Origin: JAFNAG01 sp963721405
GTDB lineage: Bacteria; Acidobacteriota; UBA6911
Assembly (NCBI GenBank): GCA_963721405.1
Contig: CAVRJA010000005.1
Span: 682,001 to 746,000, forward strand
Reading direction: 5' to 3'
Length of the DNA: 64,000 bases
The position numbers were made by a program, and so were the translations under genes. The notes beneath the pieces are model-generated. The model was not told the DNA's origin and ran no database searches. It saw only the letters and a program-made list of their open reading frames with translations. This document shows positions 35,242 through 43,892 of this stretch, one piece after another. Within the stretch, counting starts at the first letter, position 1, and every line of letters starts with the position of its first letter.

Positions 35242-36128
35242 CTCTCGAGTCCCATGTCATCGAGCACCGCGTCGTCGTTGCGCCACTTCGGAGCGGTGCG
35301 CACCGTCAAGCCCAGGAAGAGCTTGCATTCCAGCATCTCCTCCAGTTCGCGCCGAGCCGCCATGCCCAGATCGCGCAATTGAGATCCCTCTTTTCCGATG
35401 ATGATACCCTGCTGTGACCTTTTTTCAACCAGGATCTCCGCCTCGACGACGACGACCTTCCGGGTCTCGCGGCGGCTCTCGTCGAACTTGCGGATGATCA
35501 CGGCCGTCGCGTAGGGGATCTCTTCCCGCGCGAACGCCAGGATCTTCTCGCGGATGAACTCCGCGGCCAGGAACCTTTCCGTGCGGTCCGTGACCCGGTC
35601 GCCGTCGTAGAACGGTTCCCCTTCCGGCAGGGTGGCGAAGACCTTGTCCAGCAGCAGGCCGCGGTTGTCCCCGGTCCGCGCCGAAATCGGGATGATTTCC
35701 CGGAACGAGTGCGCCTCGGCATATCGCTGGATGACCGGAAGCAGCCGGGTCTTGGCGAATTTGTCGATTTTGTTGATCAGGAGGATGGCGGGGACGTTCG
35801 ACTCTTTCACCAGTTCCAGGACAAAATTCTCGCCGGCGCCGAAGGCGATCGATCCGTCCACTACGAGCAGGAGCAGGTCGACGCCGTGCAGCGATTCGAT
35901 GACGCTGCGCTGCATGCGGCGGTTCATGCGAAATTCCGGACGGTGGACGCCGGGAGTGTCGACGAATACGATCTGTCCGCGGGGTTCGGTGAGAATGCCC
36001 CGCAGCCGGTGGCGTGTCGTCTGCGGACTCGGGGAAACGATGGAAACCTTCTGTCCGACGAGCGCGTTCAAGAGCGTTGATTTGCCGGAGTTGGGCCGGC
36101 CGACGATGGTGACGATGCCCGATTTCAT
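35238..36128 (-). CDS. era: GTPase Era
   Basis: 296 aa. It is a ribosome small-subunit assembly GTPase. G1 is GRPNSGKST (residues 8-16), where most Era have GRPNVGKST. G3 is DTPGVHRP, G4 is NKIDK and the C-terminal KH domain has GIIIGKEGSQLRDLG. The gene lies 13 nt after coaBC and overlaps udg, in a tight core operon. Confidence 0.96.
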   Translation of the reverse strand: MKSGIVTIVGRPNSGKSTLLNALVGQKVSIVSPSPQTTRHRLRGILTEPRGQIVFVDTPGVHRPEFRMNRRMQRSVIESLHGVDLLLLVVDGSIAFGAGENFVLELVKESNVPAILLINKIDKFAKTRLLPVIQRYAEAHSFREIIPISARTGDNRGLLLDKVFATLPEGEPFYDGDRVTDRTERFLAAEFIREKILAFAREEIPYATAVIIRKFDESRRETRKVVVVEAEILVEKRSQQGIIIGKEGSQLRDLGMAARRELEEMLECKLFLGLTVRTAPKWRNDDAVLDDMGLER

Positions 36129-36141
36129 TCGGATAAGGCGC

Positions 36142-37350
36142 TCAATGGGATGCAGCCCCGGCTATTCGCGCCTCCAGGGCGCGCAAGACCAGGTCCAGGA
36201 TGCGGTGGGCAATCTCCACTTTCGAGAGATTCTCGAGAGTCACGGTTTCACCCCCGGGACTCAGGACATGCACCGTGGCCGAATCGGAACCAAACACTCC
36301 GGTGGAGACGTCGTTGGCGACGATCATGTCCAGGTTTTTCCGCACCAGCTTCCGGCGCGCCTGTTCCAGGAGATCGCGCGTCTCGGCGGTGAAACCGACC
36401 AGGAACTGATGCGTCTTTGCGGCGCCAAGCCGCGCCAGGATGTCCTCGGTGGGCACGAGCGTGATCAACGCGGGCTCGCCGCCCTTCTTGATCTTGTCCG
36501 TCGCATACTCCGCGGGCCTGTAATCGGCGACTGCCGCGGCCTTGAACACTACGTTCACCTGTGGATAGAGGGCAAGCACCGCGTCCTTCATTTCGGACGC
36601 CGTGCGCACCGAGATGACGCGCACTCCCGCCGGCGGATCGAGCGCTGTCGGACCGGATACGAGAAAGACCTCTGCGCCGCGCTGCCGCGCCGCCCGCGCT
36701 ACGGCATATCCCATTTTCCCCGAGCTTCGATTGGAGAGAAAGCGGATCGGATCGATATCCTCGGCCGTGGGCCCCGCCGTAACCAGGATTTTCTTTCCCG
36801 CCAGGGAGGCGCCGCGCCGCAGATCCTCCAGGATCCGCGCCGCGATCGTGTCCACGCCGGCCAGCCGGCCTTCGCCTTCCATGCCGCAGGCGAGGGTTCC
36901 CGGTTCGGGATCGACGAAGCTGTGGCCGCGCTTTCGCAGCAGATCGACGCTGGTGCGCACGGCAGGGTGGTTCCACATCTCCACGTTCATCGCCGGGGCC
37001 AGCAGGACGGGGGCGGGACAGGAAAGGTAGAGAGTCGAAAGGAAATCGTCGGCGATGCCGTGCGCAAACTTGCCCAGGATGTTGGCGGTCGCCGGGACCA
37101 CTGCCAGCAGGTCGACTTCCTGCGCCAGTTGGATATGCTCGATCGACAGGTTCATGCCCTGGCGCCACATGCCGGTGATCACGCTCCGGCCGGAAAGCGC
37201 CTCGAACGTCAGGGGTGCGACAAAACGGCGGGCGGAGCGGGTGAGCACGACCTGGACCGACACGCCGGCCTTCTGCAACCCGCGCATGACCTCCACGGCC
37301 TTATAAGCTGCAATGCAGCCCGTGACGCCCAACGCGACCTTCACCGCCAC
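36142..37350 (-). CDS. coaBC: bifunctional phosphopantothenoylcysteine decarboxylase/synthetase
   Basis: 402 aa, GTG start. It makes 4'-phosphopantetheine from phosphopantothenate and Cys for CoA. The flavoprotein decarboxylase half has GVTGCIAAYKAVEV, APAMNVEMWNHPA and the ACGMEGEGRLA flap. The synthetase half starts at LVTAGPTAEDIDPIRFLSNRSSGKMG. AGGGGG overlaps the start; a second GTG at 37344 could be used. It lies 3 nt after rpoZ. Confidence 0.95.
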   Translation of the reverse strand: MAVKVALGVTGCIAAYKAVEVMRGLQKAGVSVQVVLTRSARRFVAPLTFEALSGRSVITGMWRQGMNLSIEHIQLAQEVDLLAVVPATANILGKFAHGIADDFLSTLYLSCPAPVLLAPAMNVEMWNHPAVRTSVDLLRKRGHSFVDPEPGTLACGMEGEGRLAGVDTIAARILEDLRRGASLAGKKILVTAGPTAEDIDPIRFLSNRSSGKMGYAVARAARQRGAEVFLVSGPTALDPPAGVRVISVRTASEMKDAVLALYPQVNVVFKAAAVADYRPAEYATDKIKKGGEPALITLVPTEDILARLGAAKTHQFLVGFTAETRDLLEQARRKLVRKNLDMIVANDVSTGVFGSDSATVHVLSPGGETVTLENLSKVEIAHRILDLVLRALEARIAGAASH

Positions 37351-37353
37351 CCC

Positions 37354-37554
37354 CTAGACTTTCGGAACCGGCTCGGGCTGCGGAATCTCGAAGGCGATCA
37401 ATCCGGCTTCCACCTCGCGTATGGCGACATAAGCCGGCTTGGTGGATCTGACTTTGATCTTTGGCTTGGCTTTGTTCTGCAGTTGCTTGGCTCTTTCCGC
37501 GGCGATAATAATAAAGCGGTATTTCGACCCGATATTCTCAGGCACTTTCGGCAT
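37354..37554 (-). CDS. rpoZ: RNA polymerase omega subunit
   Basis: 66 aa from the ATG at 37554, which has GGAGGA 6 nt upstream. Residues SKYRFIIIAAERAKQLQ match the omega helix that clamps the beta' subunit, and the C-terminus VAIREVEAGLIAFE fits the family. It overlaps the 3' end of gmk by 17 nt, and the gmk-rpoZ-coaBC order is widely conserved. Confidence 0.9.
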   Translation of the reverse strand: MPKVPENIGSKYRFIIIAAERAKQLQNKAKPKIKVRSTKPAYVAIREVEAGLIAFEIPQPEPVPKV

Positions 37555-38173
37555 CCAATCCTCCAAACGTAGCAACAATCGACTCGGCGGACTCGGTCCG
37601 CGAAGTCATACGACATCGGGACCCCAGGATGATCGCCTTCAATTCTTCGACCGCTGTGTCGAAATCTTCGTTCACGATAAGAAAGTCGTAGTCACGGTAT
37701 TGTGCAATCTCGCGCCGTGCGATCTTCAGGCGCTGTTCAATGATGTAATCCTTGTCGAGCCTCCGGTTTTCGAGGCGCACGCGCAAGACCTGGTACGAGG
37801 GGGGCATGATAAAGATGCTGACCGCATCCGGCCGCTTTCCCCGAATGGAGCGGGCGCCCTGCACATCGACATCCAGCAGCACATCCTCGCCACGCCCCAG
37901 CCTTTCGTCGATGAACCGCCGCGCGGTGCCGTAATAGTTGCCGTACACTTCGGCCCACTCGAGAAGGCTGCCGGTGTGGACAAGCGTTTCGAACTCCGCT
38001 TTGGTCACGAAATAGTATTCCACCCCGTCCCGCTCGTTCCCACGGGGCGGCCGGGTGGTATAAGAAACGGAAAAACTCAACCCCGGCAGGTTCGCCAGCG
38101 CCGCTGAGGCCAGAGCAGATTTTCCTGCTCCGGATGGCCCCGATACGATGATCAGGTCGCCTTTTCGGGGCAT
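37538..38173 (-). CDS. gmk: guanylate kinase
   Basis: 211 aa from the ATG at 38173, one base after the yicC stop. It phosphorylates GMP to GDP. The P-loop is VSGPSGAGKS, the GMP-binding segment is SVSYTTRPPRGNERDGVEYYFV, and LLDVDVQGA and ENRRLD follow. The C-terminus is slightly longer than usual (about 20 extra residues after RCRMTS), because the stop lies inside rpoZ. Confidence 0.95.
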   Translation of the reverse strand: MPRKGDLIIVSGPSGAGKSALASAALANLPGLSFSVSYTTRPPRGNERDGVEYYFVTKAEFETLVHTGSLLEWAEVYGNYYGTARRFIDERLGRGEDVLLDVDVQGARSIRGKRPDAVSIFIMPPSYQVLRVRLENRRLDKDYIIEQRLKIARREIAQYRDYDFLIVNEDFDTAVEELKAIILGSRCRMTSRTESAESIVATFGGLDAESA

Positions 38174-38174
38174 A

Positions 38175-39062
38175 CTATTCCACGTTTTGAACTTGCTCGC
38201 GCAGTTTTTCGATATCAGCCTTGATGGCGATGCCAAGGCGCGTCACTTCCAGGTGTCCCGTTTTGGACAGGATCGTGTTCACTTCCCGGTGCATTTCCTG
38301 GAGCAGAAAGTCCATCTTCTTCCCGACCTCGCGGCCGTCGTCGAGCACGCCCCCATACTGGTCGAGATGGCTCTCCAGCCTCGTGATCTCTTCCGATATG
38401 TCCGATTTCTCCGCCAACAGCGCGACTTCCTGCGCCAGGCGCTGCGGATCCGGCGCCACCAGGGGGAGCAGATAGCGGAGCCTCTCCTCCAGCCTCTGCC
38501 GGTATTCCGCGAGCACCGCAGGCATGCGGGCGCGCACGGCTGCCACATTTTCACGGATCCCGCGCAGATACCCGCGCATTTCAGTCTCGAGGGCCTCGCC
38601 TTCCAGCCGCCGCATCTGCATGACGGTGTCGATGGCCTGGCGAACGCCTCCAAGGACGATTTCGCGCAGCTCCGCGCCGGCCGGAGCCTGGTCGGCGGCA
38701 AAAACGTTCTGACCCTGCAGCACTCCAGGCAATGTGAGCAGAGTCTTCAGATCGATACTGTCCTCGAGGTGCAGATCGGTGCGCAGTTTGGCGGCCGCCT
38801 CGACATAGCTGCGGGCGGTGGTCGCGTTGACCAGGCACTCGGGCGGGATCGCCGCCTGGACCGTCACGGTCACATCGACCCTGCCGCGGCGCAGCGCGTC
38901 GCGGATGATCTGCGAAATCTCCGTCTCCAGAAAACCGTACTCGCGGGACAGGCGGACATGCAGATCGAGAAAACGGTGGTTGCCTGTGCGGAGTTCGACG
39001 GCAGCTGTCGCTCCGTCCTTCTGGAGCGACACCGTGCCATAGCCCGTCATGCTCTGGATCAT
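38175..39062 (-). CDS. yicC: YicC-family endoribonuclease
   Basis: 295 aa from the ATG at 39062 (MIQSMTGYG, the family N-terminus). The family degrades small RNAs in E. coli. Other conserved parts are ELRTGNHRFLDLHVRLS, RGRVDVTVTV and the C-terminal KMDFLLQEMHREVNTILSKT. First gene of the yicC-gmk-rpoZ-coaBC-era-udg run. Confidence 0.93.
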   Translation of the reverse strand: MIQSMTGYGTVSLQKDGATAAVELRTGNHRFLDLHVRLSREYGFLETEISQIIRDALRRGRVDVTVTVQAAIPPECLVNATTARSYVEAAAKLRTDLHLEDSIDLKTLLTLPGVLQGQNVFAADQAPAGAELREIVLGGVRQAIDTVMQMRRLEGEALETEMRGYLRGIRENVAAVRARMPAVLAEYRQRLEERLRYLLPLVAPDPQRLAQEVALLAEKSDISEEITRLESHLDQYGGVLDDGREVGKKMDFLLQEMHREVNTILSKTGHLEVTRLGIAIKADIEKLREQVQNVE

Positions 39063-39332
39063 ATCTCCGCACCCTTTAATAACGAAATCCAAATATATTA
39101 GCCTTTATTGATGCCGCACGTCAAGCATTATCACAGAGTTACTGTCGTTCCGACCCCTCGGTGACACGGACTCGGAATGAGGGGAACCCCGTGACACGGA
39201 ATGTATCTGCTGGGGACGAGCCTCAGCCCGTCCAATGCCGCTCATCGGGCTGCCCCACCGAATCTCGGGACAGGAGTTCGTGCCGGGTTACCCCATCCGC
39301 CGGGGAGAGCCGCGCGGGCTGATGGTCGAGAT

Positions 39333-41249
39333 TCAGCGCGCCTCCGCCTCCTGGGGGGAAGCTGCGAAGCCGCCCTCGTTCTGGAGCCGATAAAACCGGG
39401 AGTAGATCCCGCTGCACTCGAGGAGGCTCTCGTGGGTCCCGGTTTCGAGAATCCTGCCCTGGTCGAGGACGACAATGAGGTCTGCGCTCCGGATGGTAGA
39501 CAACCGATGCGCAATGACGAAGGTGGTGCGGTCCTGCATCAGGTTTGCGAGCGCCTGCTGGACGAACTTCTCCGATTCCGAATCGAGGGCAGAGGTGGCC
39601 TCATCGAGGATCAGGATCGGAGCATTGCGTAGAATCGCCCGGGCGATTGAGATCCGCTGGCGTTCCCCGCCCGAGAGGCGCTGCCCTCTCTCGCCGATCC
39701 GCGTATCGTATTTTTTCGGCATCTGCTGTATGAAATCGTGCGCCAGCGCGGCGCGCGCGGCTTCGATAATCCTTTCCTCGGACGCGGTGACGTCGCCGTA
39801 GGCAATGTTGTTGCGCACCGAGTCGTTGAACAGAAAAGTGTCCTGAGTGACGATGGCGATGTGTCGGCGCAGCGAGCGCTGGCTGAAGTCACGCACGTCG
39901 ATGCCGTCGATCAAAACCGCACCCGATGTCGCATCGTAAAAGCGGGGGATCAGGCTCACCAGTGTGGACTTGCCGGATCCGCTGCTTCCCACAAGGGCCA
40001 CGACCTGGTTGCGCCGGACCTTGAGGCTGATATCTTTCAACACCGACCGATGGCCCTTGGCGCCCTGGTAGTCAAAACTCACGTTCCGGAACTCGACGGA
40101 CTCGCGCACCCCCTCGAGCGCATGCGCGTCGGGCCGGTCGTGTATTTCCACATGTGTGTCGAACAGCTCGGCGATCCGTGATGCCGATGCGAATGCCCGC
40201 TGGAATCCGACATGAAGCCGGCTCAGCTTGCGGATCGGGTCATACATCCTGAACAGCGAAAAGATTGAACCGCCGAACATTCCCAGGGTGAGGGTGTCGT
40301 TATCGATGCGCGCTTTGGCGTAGAAGAGCAGCGGAATAAAACAGGCCACACCCAACAATTCCATGGCCGGCGAATTGATGAACACGATGCGGGCGGCCCG
40401 CATGTTGGCGGAAAACAGGGCGGCAGCAACCTTCTGGAAGCGGTTTTGCTCGTGCTCTTCCATGCCAAAGGCTTTCAGGATACGCATGCCCGTCAGCGAC
40501 TGCTGCAGCAGGTCGCTGAGCGAAGCCACATTTTCCCTGCTGGCGAGGCTGGCCTGCCTGATCTTCTTCCCCATCACCATGGTTAAAAGTATGGCCACGG
40601 GGGCAATCAAAAGCGAGATGCCGGCGAGTTTCCAGTCGACATAGAGGACCCAGGCAATCAGGGATATCAACAGCACCATCTCCCGGAACAGGTCCGCCAC
40701 AGACGTCGACACCGCCTCCTGCACCTGCTCGACATCGCTGTTCATGCGCGACATGAGACGGCCCGTTGAATTGATCGAGAAGAATCCCATCGACTGGCTG
40801 ATTACGTGCCGGTAGAGCTGATTCCTGAGATCGGTGACCACCCCCTGGCCGACATGGCTCATCCTGTAATTGGAGTAGTAGACGCACAGGCCCTTCAAGA
40901 ACGTGAGCAGCAGGAGCGCAATCGACAGTTGCGTGAGCCGGCTTCCGGGCAAAAGTGACAGGCCCTCGGTCAGAAACGCGAGCTTCTTTTTCAGGTCGCT
41001 GAGCGGTGTCGCCGGCGCCGGCGGGGACGCAGTCTCCGGCGTTTGCGGTGCGCCGGCAAGTGCCGGCCCGCCCTGCTGCGCCTGGGAGTCTTTCGCCCCA
41101 GGCTTTACCAGGACGTCATCAAACAGCGGGATTGCCAGGGCGGTAGTCAGGACTTCGAAAATCCCGACCGCAAAAAGCAGGACAAAGGACAGCCCCAGCA
41201 TGAAGCGGTATGGTCGGATGAATGGCAACAACCGGCGGAATTCGTTCAT
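39333..41249 (-). CDS. msbA: MsbA-like ABC exporter (fused permease-ATPase)
   Basis: 638 aa. Six TM helices (first at about 14-36) precede an ATPase with Walker A GSSGSGKST, signature LSGGERQR and Walker B ILILDEATSALD, then the HRLST switch. The loop after TM1 is long and Pro/Ala-rich (residues about 50-85), unlike typical MsbA. The family flips lipid A-core or other lipids across the inner membrane, and the many LPS genes nearby favour MsbA. A drug or peptide substrate cannot be excluded. Confidence 0.85.
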   Translation of the reverse strand: MNEFRRLLPFIRPYRFMLGLSFVLLFAVGIFEVLTTALAIPLFDDVLVKPGAKDSQAQQGGPALAGAPQTPETASPPAPATPLSDLKKKLAFLTEGLSLLPGSRLTQLSIALLLLTFLKGLCVYYSNYRMSHVGQGVVTDLRNQLYRHVISQSMGFFSINSTGRLMSRMNSDVEQVQEAVSTSVADLFREMVLLISLIAWVLYVDWKLAGISLLIAPVAILLTMVMGKKIRQASLASRENVASLSDLLQQSLTGMRILKAFGMEEHEQNRFQKVAAALFSANMRAARIVFINSPAMELLGVACFIPLLFYAKARIDNDTLTLGMFGGSIFSLFRMYDPIRKLSRLHVGFQRAFASASRIAELFDTHVEIHDRPDAHALEGVRESVEFRNVSFDYQGAKGHRSVLKDISLKVRRNQVVALVGSSGSGKSTLVSLIPRFYDATSGAVLIDGIDVRDFSQRSLRRHIAIVTQDTFLFNDSVRNNIAYGDVTASEERIIEAARAALAHDFIQQMPKKYDTRIGERGQRLSGGERQRISIARAILRNAPILILDEATSALDSESEKFVQQALANLMQDRTTFVIAHRLSTIRSADLIVVLDQGRILETGTHESLLECSGIYSRFYRLQNEGGFAASPQEAEAR

Positions 41250-41302
41250 GGATCCTGCCTAAATCGGGGATTCTAGGCTGCCGGGGATAAAAGAGTCAAT
41301 GC

Positions 41303-41357
41303 ATCAAAAAGCAAAAACCCCAGAGACCAGGAGTCGCGCCTCATGGCCTTTGGGGTT
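41303..41357 (-). terminator. Rho-independent terminator after the FecR-domain gene
   Basis: Read on the minus strand, AACCCCA pairs with TGGGGTT, extended by an imperfect GGCCATGAG/CTCCTGGTC stem, and is followed by TTTGCTTTTTG. It starts about 24 nt after the stop of the FecR-domain gene. Confidence 0.75.
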
Positions 41358-41380
41358 CTTGCCGTTCAAGAGTTCGCGGA

Positions 41381-43729
41381 TTACTGGTTTCGCCGGCGCG
41401 GGGACGCCCCCCTGCTTCCCGAGGATCCGGACTGCGGCGCGCTGCGGGCGGCGCCATAGCCCTGGGGTGCGCTGCGCATGATGGAAGACCCCTGGGGAGC
41501 AGTGCGCATCGCAGCGCCGGCGCCCGGGTTGTAAGACCGCTGCGGCGCCGAGTATCCGGAGGACCCTGTATTGCCGTACGATTGGACCGTGCTGCCGCCA
41601 TTCCAGGCCGGCGACGGGCGAGCCGCCGGCTGCTGCGGCACGACCTGCCGCGTATAGGCAGGGGCCTGGCGGGCGGCCGGCTGTTGCGGAGCGACCTGCC
41701 GTGTGTAAGTCGGGGTCTGGCGGGCATTGGACTGTTCAGGTGCGGATCGCCCCGAGTACGATGGAGCGGCAGGCGCCTGCCAGGTGGTGACGCGCTGGGA
41801 TGACGACTGCCGCGCGGCATACGACTCCGAGGCCGGCTGCGCTCTCCCGGACGGGTACTGCCGGGGAACGTAGCTCGATTCGAGCTTCTTGTCGGGCACC
41901 TTCTTGTCAGGAGGCGTGTTACTCCTGGCCGGCGGCGTGCTCGGCCGTTCCACCTGAGGACGCGGCTGCGCCTGCGGCCGGGCTACATCCGGCTGGCGAG
42001 CCGGGGCCTGCCGATCGACCTGTTGCCTCTGCGGCACGGGCGCGGCCGGTTCATTGCCGCGGATTCGCGGGGAAGTTGGCGGCGATTGCCGGGCAGGGTC
42101 GCTCCGGCTGTTTGCCGGCTGCTGGGCCCGAGGGGTGGCATCCTGGCGGTCCGTGGTTCTCTGTACGTCCCTGCCTGCAACTCCCGAGTTCCCTCCGGCT
42201 TGACGTGATTGCGGCATTTGGTAGACCCTTGCCGGCGCTGTTCCGCCCTGAATGGGATTGGTCCTTCCGCCCGTGGCATTGGGCATCACCTGCCTGCTGT
42301 CCCTTGCGGGTTGGCCCTTGGCGTCGCCACCGACTACGGCGCGGCCTGTTTCTCCGCGATCTGCGGGCTTCCCGATCCCGGGAACCGGCACGAATCGGTC
42401 GTTTTGTCCTCGAACCTGCGGATTCGTCCTGATCACAACGGCTCGGGAATTATTGATCGGCGATCGAACCGCGGCGCGGTCCGGCGCCGGCGCATAACTT
42501 CTCGCAGTCGGCCGGATGTCAAGGGAGTCCGAAACTACGCGGCCTCCTCTCCATAGATCCTGTCCGCCACGAAACGCGTCGCCTCGTCCGCCAATTCGGT
42601 CGTTTACGAACTGATCGCTGTGCACGCCACGTACGGCGCCGGGAATACCCCGGTTGAAGAGATCGTCGGGACCTCTGCGCTGCAGCATGCGCAAGTTGTT
42701 GAGGTAATAGCCGTAAGTTCTGTTGTAGTAATAATTATTCACGTTGTAGTAGTCGCCGGGTCCCAACGGGCACCAGGACACAAAATCCGCACCGTGATAA
42801 AAGCGCACCAGGCCAGGCGACCAGAAGTGAAAGCCGAAAGACGGCCCGGGAAGCCAGGTCCACCCGAAGGACACGCTGTGATACCACCTGCCGTAGTGGT
42901 ATGGGAGCCAGCCCCACGGCTCGTAGGAGACCCACGTCCAGCCCCAGTTCGGCCTGTAGCACCATCTCCCGTCCCAGTAGGGGCTCCAATAAGGATCGAC
43001 TCTGGGCGACCACCCATAACCGTAGCCATCGACGTTTACCCAACGCCCGTAGCGATCGAGATCGCCGACGCCAATATAAACCTGGTTGGGAAGGTAGTTG
43101 CGGCTCTCGTAAGCGGTTTCGTCGGCATTGCGGCGGTCGGTCCACTCATCCCACGCGTCGCGCTGGTCATAACGTGCGACAACCTCAGAGGCGTTCTCGG
43201 CCGCAGGGACATGCAGGACCTCGCCCGACTCGATGGTCCGGGAGAAACGGCTGTTAGCGGCGTCCATCTGGCCTTTTCTCACGATTCCGTCGGAATCGCC
43301 GTTTTCCGCGATGTCGAAACGGTAACTGCCTTTATCCGTCGTGGTAAAGGCTGCCGCAGGGGTGTTGATTTCAAACTGGAGGCTGCTCCTGCTGGTAAGG
43401 GAGCACAGGCCGATCAGCACTCTGAGCTGGATCAGCTGGTCATTCATCGTCAGCACTTCCACGTCGGATTTTTCCGCCAGACGGAGCACCGAACCGTCGT
43501 CGAATTCGACTTCCGCCCGGCCGTCATCTCCCGTATAGATGCGGTCTCCCGGTTGCAGCGCCATGTTGATGCTGGCGGCATTCCAGTCCACGTCATTGGT
43601 GTGCTGGAAGCTCACCTTTCCCTCGATATAGGACAAACGGGCGATGCGGGAATAATCCTGAGGCGCAGCCATCCCGTAGAAACCGGTTAAACTGATCAAG
43701 ACAAAGAGAAAAAGGAGTTTTCGTTGCAT
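41381..43729 (-). CDS. FecR-domain exported protein with DUF6600-like region and repetitive tail
   Basis: 782 aa from the ATG at 43729 with AGGAGG 6 nt upstream. A signal peptide (MQRKLLFLFVLISLTGFYGMAA) is followed by a FecR-type domain at about 25-170 (LSYIEGKVSFQ, LQPGDRIYTGDDGRAEVEFDDGS). Residues about 220-340 form a Trp/Tyr/Gly-rich segment (GWTWVSYEPWGWLPYHYGRWY) like DUF6600. The last 400 residues are Arg/Gln/Pro/Ser-rich with tandem units such as ARQxPxYTRQVxPQQPA. It is probably an envelope protein with an extended basic tail; the function is unknown. No FecI-type sigma gene is adjacent. Confidence 0.8.
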   Translation of the reverse strand: MQRKLLFLFVLISLTGFYGMAAPQDYSRIARLSYIEGKVSFQHTNDVDWNAASINMALQPGDRIYTGDDGRAEVEFDDGSVLRLAEKSDVEVLTMNDQLIQLRVLIGLCSLTSRSSLQFEINTPAAAFTTTDKGSYRFDIAENGDSDGIVRKGQMDAANSRFSRTIESGEVLHVPAAENASEVVARYDQRDAWDEWTDRRNADETAYESRNYLPNQVYIGVGDLDRYGRWVNVDGYGYGWSPRVDPYWSPYWDGRWCYRPNWGWTWVSYEPWGWLPYHYGRWYHSVSFGWTWLPGPSFGFHFWSPGLVRFYHGADFVSWCPLGPGDYYNVNNYYYNRTYGYYLNNLRMLQRRGPDDLFNRGIPGAVRGVHSDQFVNDRIGGRGDAFRGGQDLWRGGRVVSDSLDIRPTARSYAPAPDRAAVRSPINNSRAVVIRTNPQVRGQNDRFVPVPGIGKPADRGETGRAVVGGDAKGQPARDSRQVMPNATGGRTNPIQGGTAPARVYQMPQSRQAGGNSGVAGRDVQRTTDRQDATPRAQQPANSRSDPARQSPPTSPRIRGNEPAAPVPQRQQVDRQAPARQPDVARPQAQPRPQVERPSTPPARSNTPPDKKVPDKKLESSYVPRQYPSGRAQPASESYAARQSSSQRVTTWQAPAAPSYSGRSAPEQSNARQTPTYTRQVAPQQPAARQAPAYTRQVVPQQPAARPSPAWNGGSTVQSYGNTGSSGYSAPQRSYNPGAGAAMRTAPQGSSIMRSAPQGYGAARSAPQSGSSGSRGASPRRRNQ

Positions 43730-43863
43730 AGCAACCTCCTGGTGAATCGTCCTTTTAGTGATTCGAGCCGTCACCAGTATAGATGCAGACGGCGGGAAAT
43801 AGTATCACTCCCACAGGCGAAATCGGGTTCGCACGGGGATCGGCGTGCGGCGCCGGATGAAAG

Positions 43864-43890
43864 GGACCGGTGTGGTTTCATCACCGGTCC
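43864..43890 (-). terminator. hairpin just after the ptsI stop
   Basis: GGACCGGTG and CACCGGTCC form a perfect 9-bp stem with a 9-nt loop, starting 2 nt after the ptsI stop on the minus strand, followed by CTTTC. It is a likely end of the PTS operon transcript. Confidence 0.65.
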
Positions 43891-43892
43891 GG

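Noticed and set aside
35632..37572. 646-codon plus-strand ORF opposite era and coaBC
   Set aside because: Antisense shadow in GC-rich DNA; both opposing genes have intact family motifs.
39160..39200. gtgacacgga repeated twice between yicC and the msbA-like gene
   Set aside because: Two short copies only, with no further structure or gene link.
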